Shown: piece by piece, positions 1 to 5,248 of the stretch
Layout: each line of letters opens with the position of its first letter
How positions within the stretch are numbered: position 1 is the first letter of the stretch
NCBI GenBank assembly: GCA_904420155.1
Contig: CAJFUH010000016.1
Span: 1-7,417, forward strand
Reading direction: 5' to 3'
Length of the DNA: 7,417 bases
DNA from: an uncultured Clostridia bacterium
Lineage (GTDB): Bacteria; Bacillota; Clostridia; Oscillospirales; Acutalibacteraceae
Notes under the pieces: model-generated
Told to the model about the DNA's origin: nothing
What the model saw: only the letters and a program-made list of their open reading frames with translations
The model's database searches: none
Translations under genes and position numbers: made by a program

Positions 1-933
1 AATATCGTTTTCCAATAGGGAAATCTGATTTCTTTTTTCGGAAGCCTGCTCTTCCAAATGGGAAATTTCCCGACGGACAGCGTCCACTCTGGCGGTATGG
101 GAATTTGTCTGGATGAAGATATCCTCGGTCTCTTTTTGAATGCGTTCCAACTCCGCCGCTGTGGATTCATGCTGAGCGCGGGCAATGGAAATCCTATCTT
201 CCTGAGCACGCAGCACTTGCCCGGATTTTTCCAATGTGTCAAGCCACAAACCGATTTCTAATGTCTTTTTTTCTTCGGCATAATTCAGGTAATCTTTAGC
301 CTTTTGCGCCTGTTCCGCTAAAGGGCCCACCCGGTCTTCCAGCTCTGCCAGGATATCCCGCAAGCGCAGCAGGTTTTCTTCCGCCTGCCCCAGTCGGCGT
401 TCCGCTTCGTTCTTGCGATAGCGGAATCGGGAAATCCCCGCCGCCTCTTCAAAAACTTCCCGCCGGTCCTCCGAACGGGCCGCTACAATACTGTCAATTT
501 TTCCCTGTCCAATGACGGAATATCCGTCCCTGCCCAAACCGGTATCCATAAACAGGTCGTGAATATCTTTCAGCCGTACCGAAACTTTATTGATCTGGTA
601 TTCGCTCTCCCCGGAACGGTAGTAACGTCGTGTGACGGCCACTTCATCGCTGTCAAATTCCAATTTCCGGTCTGTGTTGTCAATAGTTAGCGTAACCTCC
701 GCAAACCCTTGGGATTTCCGGATAGGGGTGCCGTTAAAAACCACATCCTCCATTTTGGAGCAACGGAGCGTTTTGGTGGATTGTTCTCCCAACACCCACC
801 GGATGGCATCGCTGATATTACTTTTTCCGCTGCCATTTGGTCCCACCACAGCGGTAATCCCTTCCCCAAAGGAAAGGACGGTCTTATCTGGAAATGTCTT
901 GAACCCCTGGAGTTCGAGAGATTTTAATAGCAC
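1..933 (-). CDS. smc: chromosome partition/condensin protein SMC (N-terminal 311 residues; 3' end outside window)
   Basis: ATPase core of the bacterial condensin complex with ScpA and ScpB; it extrudes DNA loops and organises replicated origins. Only the N-terminal part is present, open to base 1 without a stop or frameshift. The first residues read MLLKSLELQGFKTFPDKTVL, matching the SMC N-terminus exactly. Walker A is GPNGSGKSN at 31-39 with K37. RWVLGEQSTKTLR follows at 45-57. The Q-loop region is SVIGQGKID, with Q143. EEAAGISRFRYRKNEAERRL at about 162-181 marks the exit from the head. From about residue 175 on, the sequence is a charged, heptad-like coiled coil. The start is GTG at 933; a TAA lies six codons upstream in frame, so no longer form exists. 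AGGTGA four bases upstream (seven from the GG core) is the ribosome site. Signature motif, Walker B, hinge and C-terminal head lie outside. Confidence 0.97.
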   Translation of the reverse strand, partial: MLLKSLELQGFKTFPDKTVLSFGEGITAVVGPNGSGKSNISDAIRWVLGEQSTKTLRCSKMEDVVFNGTPIRKSQGFAEVTLTIDNTDRKLEFDSDEVAVTRRYYRSGESEYQINKVSVRLKDIHDLFMDTGLGRDGYSVIGQGKIDSIVAARSEDRREVFEEAAGISRFRYRKNEAERRLGQAEENLLRLRDILAELEDRVGPLAEQAQKAKDYLNYAEEKKTLEIGLWLDTLEKSGQVLRAQEDRISIARAQHESTAAELERIQKETEDIFIQTNSHTARVDAVRREISHLEEQASEKRNQISLLENDI

Positions 934-937
934 ATTC

Positions 938-943
938 TCACCT
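938..943 (-). promoter_or_regulatory. smc ribosome binding site at a crowded start
   Basis: AGGTGA matches the 3' half of the extended Shine-Dalgarno and is well placed for the GTG start of smc. An ATG sharing bases with that GTG (ATGTG) and another ATG at 947 lie in a different frame, which ends at a TAA eight codons after the upstream ATG. The 36 bp between the radical SAM gene and smc hold no terminator, so smc is probably read from upstream. Confidence 0.65.
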
Positions 944-969
944 GCATTTTACTAATCGTAATTTTTCCG

Positions 970-1980
970 TTATTGGGGAAGATGTTCTATCCAAAAATCC
1001 CCAGGACAGATAAAAGGGTCCCCTTTTACTGTCATCTCATAGCCATCCCGCCGCAGCGCTTCTACGTTGGATCTCTTTTGTCCCACAGCCTTGGAGATTT
1101 CTCTAGGGGATACCCATAGAATCATTTTCCCCAAAGGGATATGGTCAATCCTTATGCGCCTGCGTATATTCTCCAAAAAAATATGATTTTCGCACAATTC
1201 CCGCAGGGCAGGGTGAATTGCCCCCGCTATGGCATCCCGATGAAGCTGCGGGGTATCGTGCAGCCCCAAGCGAATCACGGGAATATGATGTGTCTCAAAA
1301 AGCTGCAACAGCTCCGCACACAGCACGACGGTCTCTTCCAACCCGGGAGGCTGATATTCTCCCTTGTGGTAAAGCTCCCCCAACTTTGTATGGGCCATTA
1401 CCACAGTGGGATAAATACGCACGGTATCCGGCTTTAACAACAGAAACCGCCGGGCTGTTTCCCGGTCTTTCTGGGGCGTGCTTCCATAAAGCCCCGTCAT
1501 CATCTGCAATCCCAGCGAAAATCCAAAGGAACGGATCAGACGTGAAGCGTTCTCTACATCTTCCGAGCTATGCCCCCGCTGATTACACAACAGCACTTTG
1601 TCGTCCATACTTTGGGCTCCCAGCTCCACCGCAGTCACTCCCGCCTCCTGCAATTCCTCCAAAATTTCCGGGGAAATAGCGTCGGGGCGGGTGGAAATCC
1701 GGATGCCCGCAAACACGCCGCGCCGAATAAAAGGGGATGCCGCCGACAATAACGCTCTCCGGTAATTCGTTTCCACAGCGGTAAAACTCCCACCAAAAAA
1801 GGCAACCTCCGCCCCACGGGCCCGGTCGCCCATTTGATCCGCCGCCTGGCGCAGGGTTTGTTCTACCTCTTCCGGAGCAGGCTGTTTCCTCTGTCCGGTG
1901 ATACTGCGTTGATCGCAAAAGCTGCACTGATGGGGACATCCACTATGTGGAATAAAAAAGGCGATATTGGCATGTCTCAA
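970..1980 (-). CDS. radical SAM protein, Elp3-like core without acetyltransferase domain
   Basis: A 336 aa radical SAM enzyme of the Elp3-related group (COG1243 type); its substrate is not known to me. The Fe4S4-binding CxxxCxxC motif is C15, C19, C22 in GCPHQCSFC, preceded by FFIPHSG. FFGGSFT at 61-67 is the SAM-contacting glycine motif. STRPD at 96-100, ELGAQS at 119-124 and GLQMMTGLYGST at 157-168 are shared with Elp3 proteins. Residues about 185-275 resemble the radical SAM C-terminal extension. The Elp3 GNAT acetyltransferase domain is missing, since full Elp3 is normally longer than 450 aa. Residues about 285-320 instead resemble a KH motif. The start is TTG: no in-frame ATG or GTG gives a sensible N-terminus, and the motif would lie too near the start otherwise. 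TTG overlaps the rnc stop, and GGAG inside rnc is eleven bases upstream. This gene commonly sits between rnc and smc in clostridia. Confidence is high for the fold, low for the reaction. Confidence 0.9.
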   Translation of the reverse strand: MRHANIAFFIPHSGCPHQCSFCDQRSITGQRKQPAPEEVEQTLRQAADQMGDRARGAEVAFFGGSFTAVETNYRRALLSAASPFIRRGVFAGIRISTRPDAISPEILEELQEAGVTAVELGAQSMDDKVLLCNQRGHSSEDVENASRLIRSFGFSLGLQMMTGLYGSTPQKDRETARRFLLLKPDTVRIYPTVVMAHTKLGELYHKGEYQPPGLEETVVLCAELLQLFETHHIPVIRLGLHDTPQLHRDAIAGAIHPALRELCENHIFLENIRRRIRIDHIPLGKMILWVSPREISKAVGQKRSNVEALRRDGYEMTVKGDPFICPGDFWIEHLPQ

Positions 1981-2654
1981 TAGCCCATCAGCTCCAACGC
2001 TTCCCGCGCCGCCTGCTGTTCCGCTTCCTTTTTACTGCGGCCACCGCCCTTTCCGATAACATTGCTGTTGAGATGAACTTCCACCACAAAATGCTTGTCA
2101 TGGTCCGGTCCGCTTTCCCCAATCAGCACATATTCCAGACGCTCTTCCGGGTTTTGCTGGATAATTTCCTGCAAGGCGGTCTTGTAATCTTTAAATGCCT
2201 TGGGCCTGGGGTTTTCAATCTCCGGGAGAACAAACCGCAAAATAAATTTCCGGGCTTCTTCCATGCCCCCATCTAAATAAATGGAAGCGATGATAGCCTC
2301 AAAAGCATCCGCTAAAATAGAGGGGCGGTCTTTGCCTCCGGAATTCTGTTCCCCACGGCTCAACCGCAGGAAATCCCCTACTCCTAAAGAACGGGAAAAC
2401 CGGCACAGGGTCTTTTCACACACCAGGGAAGCGCGCAGTTTGGTCAAATCCCCCTCCGGCAGGTGCGGGCAATGGAGGAAAAGATAATCCGACACTACGA
2501 TGCTGAGCACGGCGTCCCCCAAAAATTCCAGCCGTTCGTTGCTTTGTTTCCCTCCGCGCGATTCGTTAGCATAAGAGGAATGCGTTAGCGCCGTGCGCAG
2601 GTATTCTATATTTTTATACGTATACTGTAACTTCTTTTCTAATTCCTTCATCAT
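1977..2654 (-). CDS. rnc: ribonuclease III
   Basis: Cleaves double-stranded RNA with Mg2+, maturing rRNA precursors and processing structured mRNAs and antisense pairs in the cytoplasm. The 225 aa product has the usual two-domain layout. The N-terminal endonuclease domain (about 5-147) has the signature NERLEFLGDAVL at 39-50, with catalytic E43 and D47, and D116 and E119 in LADAFEAIIASIYLDGG. The C-terminal double-stranded RNA-binding domain (about 153-222) ends with GRSKKEAEQQAAREAL. I placed the start at the first of two adjacent ATGs because GAGGAG lies eight bases upstream. An ATG further up at 2717 would add 21 residues unlike the family, and its purine-rich tract abuts the start codon with no spacer. 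The TGA stop overlaps the TTG start of the next gene (TTGA). No terminator is visible in the 94 bp before it, so cotranscription with plsX is likely. Confidence 0.97.
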   Translation of the reverse strand: MMKELEKKLQYTYKNIEYLRTALTHSSYANESRGGKQSNERLEFLGDAVLSIVVSDYLFLHCPHLPEGDLTKLRASLVCEKTLCRFSRSLGVGDFLRLSRGEQNSGGKDRPSILADAFEAIIASIYLDGGMEEARKFILRFVLPEIENPRPKAFKDYKTALQEIIQQNPEERLEYVLIGESGPDHDKHFVVEVHLNSNVIGKGGGRSKKEAEQQAAREALELMGY

Positions 2655-2662
2655 TTGGAAAG

Positions 2663-2669
2663 CTCCTCT
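2663..2669 (-). promoter_or_regulatory. rnc ribosome binding site
   Basis: AGAGGAG in the transcript, eight bases before the first ATG of an ATGATG pair, decides the rnc start against the longer reading from 2717. It is part of an 11 bp sequence repeated 53 bp upstream. Confidence 0.7.
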
Positions 2670-2674
2670 TTCTT
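2664..2674 (-). repeat. 11 bp direct repeat, downstream copy
   Basis: Second copy of AAGAAAGAGGA, overlapping the rnc ribosome binding site eight bases before the start codon. Confidence 0.5.
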
Positions 2675-2716
2675 GTGATCCCTTGTATCCCGGAGAATGA
2701 AAGCAAGAACGGTCCA

Positions 2717-2727
2717 TCCTCTTTCTT
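2717..2727 (-). repeat. 11 bp direct repeat, upstream copy
   Basis: AAGAAAGAGGA occurs here and again at 2664-2674, both in the plsX-rnc gap in the sense orientation of rnc. The downstream copy contains the functional-looking ribosome site. The upstream copy runs straight into an ATG with no spacer, so it is unlikely to start translation efficiently. Confidence 0.5.
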
Positions 2728-2748
2728 TTTTCTACTCGTTTCCGCCGA

Positions 2749-3762
2749 TCAGGATGATTCCTTGACCCTTTCGCTCAATTGCGAAATCGCCTGGCTGATC
2801 TCTCCCACCACGTCGCCCTGTACATACGCGGCGGTCAAACGCAGGGCATTTTTAAAGGTCTTCGCCTTTGCGCTGCCATGCGCTTTGAAAACCGGCTTGG
2901 AAATCCCCATAATCGGGGCTCCGCCGTATTCGTTGTAGTCCATCTGCTTTTTCAGCACTTTCATATCCGGCAGAATCAGGGCCGCCGCCAGTTTATTTTT
3001 CAAACTTTTGGTCAAAACCCCTTTTATCTTGCCCATCACGGTCATGGCTACTCCCTCGTACAGCTTTAAAATGACGTTTCCTGTAAATCCATCCGACACA
3101 ATGACGTCTGCGGCGTCCATGGGGATATCACGGGCCTCAATATTCCCAATAAAATTCACCGGGCTTTTTTTCAGCAGAGCAAAGGTTTCATGTTGCAGTT
3201 CTCCTCCTTTGTGATCCTCTACGCCTACATTAGCTAAGCCCACTCTGGGATTTTTCACACCCATGACCCGCTCCATATAAATGGAACCCATAATGCCGAA
3301 TTGCTGCAACTGCTCCGGGCGGCATTCCACATTGGCCCCGCTATCAATCAGCATAAAACAGCCTTCGTCTTTGGGCATAACGGGGGCAAACGCACAGCGT
3401 TTCACTCCCCGGATCCTTTTGACAATTAAGGTAGCGCCTACCACCAGGGCTCCGCTGTTCCCCGCTGTGAGGAAAGCGTCTCCCCTTCCTGCGGCAAGCA
3501 GGCGCAGCCCTTCCGCCATCGAGCAATTGCTCTTGGATTTCATGATCTCCCCTGCGGAATCCTCCATAGTAATGACGTCCGGGGCGTCGGCAATTTCCAT
3601 ATGGGACAGAGAAATCCCGTTTTCTTCCGCCACCCGCTGAATTTCCTTTTGAGAACCCGTCAGTAAAATTTCCAGGCCGTATTCCTCCACCGCCTGTTGG
3701 CAGCCTCTCAAGATTTCCAGTGGAGCGTTGTCCCCGCCAAAAGCATCTACAATAATTTTCAT
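2749..3762 (-). CDS. plsX: phosphate acyltransferase PlsX
   Basis: Converts acyl-ACP and inorganic phosphate to acyl-phosphate, the donor used by membrane-bound PlsY to acylate glycerol-3-phosphate at the first step of phospholipid synthesis. PlsX is a soluble or peripheral membrane protein. The 337 aa product opens with MKIIVDAFGGDNAP (most relatives have DAMGGD). It contains AGNSGA at 100-105, LIDSGANVEC at 138-147, SDGFTGN at 223-229, GGAPIMG at 280-286 and an HGS at 295-297, all characteristic. I chose the ATG at 3762 because it gives the family N-terminus; GGGG lies ten bases upstream, a modest ribosome site. An in-frame TTG at 3789 would add nine residues and has AGGGAAAG just upstream, so a longer form cannot be excluded. 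In many Firmicutes acpP follows plsX; here rnc follows directly after 94 bp. It is probably the first gene of a unit with rnc, the radical SAM gene and smc. Confidence 0.96.
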   Translation of the reverse strand: MKIIVDAFGGDNAPLEILRGCQQAVEEYGLEILLTGSQKEIQRVAEENGISLSHMEIADAPDVITMEDSAGEIMKSKSNCSMAEGLRLLAAGRGDAFLTAGNSGALVVGATLIVKRIRGVKRCAFAPVMPKDEGCFMLIDSGANVECRPEQLQQFGIMGSIYMERVMGVKNPRVGLANVGVEDHKGGELQHETFALLKKSPVNFIGNIEARDIPMDAADVIVSDGFTGNVILKLYEGVAMTVMGKIKGVLTKSLKNKLAAALILPDMKVLKKQMDYNEYGGAPIMGISKPVFKAHGSAKAKTFKNALRLTAAYVQGDVVGEISQAISQLSERVKESS

Positions 3763-3815
3763 GGTCTGATAACCCCATTCTCCGTACAATCGCTTTCCCT
3801 GATTGCTGTTTTTCC

Positions 3816-3835
3816 GTTCCCTGCACGGTGGGAAC
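3816..3835. repeat. inverted repeat upstream of plsX
   Basis: GTTCCC and GGGAAC form a perfect 6 bp dyad separated by eight bases. It lies about 55-75 bp before the plsX ATG and about 15 bp past the candidate -10. It could be an operator for a dimeric regulator of lipid synthesis or an RNA hairpin in the plsX leader. It does not resemble the FapR operator consensus as I know it. No T-run directly follows it on either strand, so it is not a good terminator. Confidence 0.4.
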
Positions 3836-3848
3836 CCTTTTCTTATCT

Positions 3849-3876
3849 ATTTTATCTGTTTTGTCTTCTTGAAAAA
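3849..3876 (-). promoter_or_regulatory. weak candidate promoter for plsX-rnc-smc
   Basis: A TAAAAT -10-like hexamer (3849-3854) lies 16 bases after TTTTTC (3871-3876) in transcript orientation. The -10 element is one base off TATAAT, but the -35 is poor. The candidate overlaps the T-run of the hairpin behind trmFO. A promoter is expected somewhere in this 181 bp gap if the hairpin terminates, but this exact placement is a guess. Confidence 0.22.
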
Positions 3877-3908
3877 CTCACAGAGAGAATATCCTTTCTC
3901 TCTTAGTG
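3871..3908 (-). terminator. probable intrinsic terminator after trmFO
   Basis: In the transcript, AGAGAGAA and TTCTCTCT form a perfect 8 bp stem around the loop AGGATA. CAC/GTG can extend the stem across a two-base bulge. The sequence AG then TTTTT follows. It sits 35 bp past the trmFO stop and well before plsX. The stem is only about half G/C and the T-run is short, so it may be leaky. No T-run follows the hairpin on the other strand, so it is oriented for the minus-strand genes. Confidence 0.55.
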
Positions 3909-3943
3909 GATCAGTCTTTAAAAAAGCCAAGACATTGCAAAGT

Positions 3944-5248
3944 TTACTTGTTGAGAATCTCTTCTATGTTCTGTAAAGAACGTCTGGCCAGCGCCGCGTA
4001 ACGTTCCTTTTTGTCGCGGATATGCGGCTCGATTCCCGGGAGGATTCCAAAGTTAGCGCCCATGGGCTGGAATTTTGTCACGCTTTCATCACTGATATAA
4101 TGGCTTAACGCCCCTATCATGGTTTCTCTGGGCAGGATCAGGGGGGCCTGTCCATTTATTCTTTTCCTCGCATTGATCCCCGCCAAAATGCCGGAGGAAG
4201 CGGATTCCATATATCCTTCCACCCCGGTGATTTGTCCGGCAAAAAAGAGGTTCGGCCTGTCTTTCATACTGAAATCCGGATGTAACAGGCGTGGGGAATC
4301 GATGAACGTATTCCGATGCATCACGCCGTAGCGGACAAATTCCGCGTCGTGAAGCGCCGGGATCAAACCAAACACCCGTTTTTGTTCCCCAAACTTCAAG
4401 TTGGTCTGAAACCCAACCAAATTATAAAGGGAACCTTCCCGGTTCTCCTGACGCAGCTGTACTACCGCCCACGGGCGATGCCCGGTACGGGGATCCCGCA
4501 GGCCCACCGGTTTCAGCGGTCCAAACCGTAAGGTGTCCTTTCCCCTCTGCGCCATAATTTCCACCGGCATGCATCCCTCGTATACTTTGGGATCTGCGAC
4601 ATCAAAGTCGTGCACCGGCGCCCTTTCCGCAGAGATCAGCGCCTCATAAAAGGCTTCGTACTCCCTTTTATCCATGGGACAGTTGAGATACGCCTCATCC
4701 CCACCCTTATCGTAGCGGGACGCGGAAAAAGACAGCTCCTTATCCACGCTTTGAGCCGTTACAATCGGGGCCGCTGCGTCATAAAAACTAAGCGATCCTC
4801 CGCACAGGCGGGAAATCTGTTCCGCCAGGAGATCGGAAGTGAGCGGGCCGGTGGCAATGACCGTCACACCCTCTTGTGGGATTTCCGTCACTTCCTGGGA
4901 ATAGACGGTGATGTTGGGGTGGTTTTTGATGCGCTGGGTGGCCAAAGCGGAAAATTCCTCCCGGTCTACCGCCAGCGCCCCGCCGGCCGGGACTGCGCAT
5001 TGATCCGCACATTCCATCAGTAAAGAGCCAAAGCGGCGCATCTCTTCCTTTAACAGGCCCGCAGCGCTTTCCACCCGGCTGGCCTTTAAGGAGTTGGAAC
5101 AAACCAGTTCCGCAAATTGTTCTGTTTTGTGGGCCGGCGAATACCGGACCGGTTTCATTTCATAGAGGTCGACCGGGCAGCCCGCCTGGGCGATTTGCCA
5201 AGCGGCTTCGCAACCGGCCAACCCCGCTCCTATCACTGTTATCTTCAT
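3944..5248 (-). CDS. trmFO: tRNA (uracil-54-C5)-methyltransferase, folate/FAD-dependent (TrmFO)
   Basis: Methylates U54 in the T-loop of tRNA to 5-methyluridine. Carbon comes from 5,10-methylenetetrahydrofolate and reducing power from FADH2, unlike the SAM-dependent TrmA route. The 434 aa product is full length for the family and related to GidA/MnmG. The N-terminus MKITVIGAGLAGCEAA is a Rossmann FAD-binding motif (G7, G9, G12). ELVCSNSLKA at residues 47-56 and YEGCMPVE at 223-230 hold the two conserved cysteines, C50 and C226; the second matches the catalytic cysteine known from the Bacillus enzyme. FFAGQITGVEGYMESASSG near 335-353 is the second FAD-contacting motif. The ATG overlaps the topA stop by four bases, suggesting translational coupling; the local Shine-Dalgarno is weak and lies inside topA. 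At 434 aa it lacks the longer C-terminal region of MnmG, which supports TrmFO. A likely terminator follows 35 bp after the stop. Confidence 0.97.
   Translation of the reverse strand: MKITVIGAGLAGCEAAWQIAQAGCPVDLYEMKPVRYSPAHKTEQFAELVCSNSLKASRVESAAGLLKEEMRRFGSLLMECADQCAVPAGGALAVDREEFSALATQRIKNHPNITVYSQEVTEIPQEGVTVIATGPLTSDLLAEQISRLCGGSLSFYDAAAPIVTAQSVDKELSFSASRYDKGGDEAYLNCPMDKREYEAFYEALISAERAPVHDFDVADPKVYEGCMPVEIMAQRGKDTLRFGPLKPVGLRDPRTGHRPWAVVQLRQENREGSLYNLVGFQTNLKFGEQKRVFGLIPALHDAEFVRYGVMHRNTFIDSPRLLHPDFSMKDRPNLFFAGQITGVEGYMESASSGILAGINARKRINGQAPLILPRETMIGALSHYISDESVTKFQPMGANFGILPGIEPHIRDKKERYAALARRSLQNIEEILNK

Noticed and set aside
1218..1679. 153-codon open frame on the plus strand
   Set aside because: It lies wholly antisense to the radical SAM gene, has no recognisable domain or ribosome site, and its composition is that expected opposite a biased coding frame.
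2655..2748. Terminator between plsX and rnc
   Set aside because: No stem of useful length followed by a T-run is present; only scattered short complementarities.
3344..3826. 160-codon minus-strand frame overlapping the start of plsX
   Set aside because: It overlaps plsX in another frame; the product is arginine- and glycine-rich with no known motif, a typical shadow of the real gene.
4610..5023. 137-codon plus-strand frame opposite trmFO
   Set aside because: Antisense to a strongly supported gene, with no motif or upstream ribosome site.
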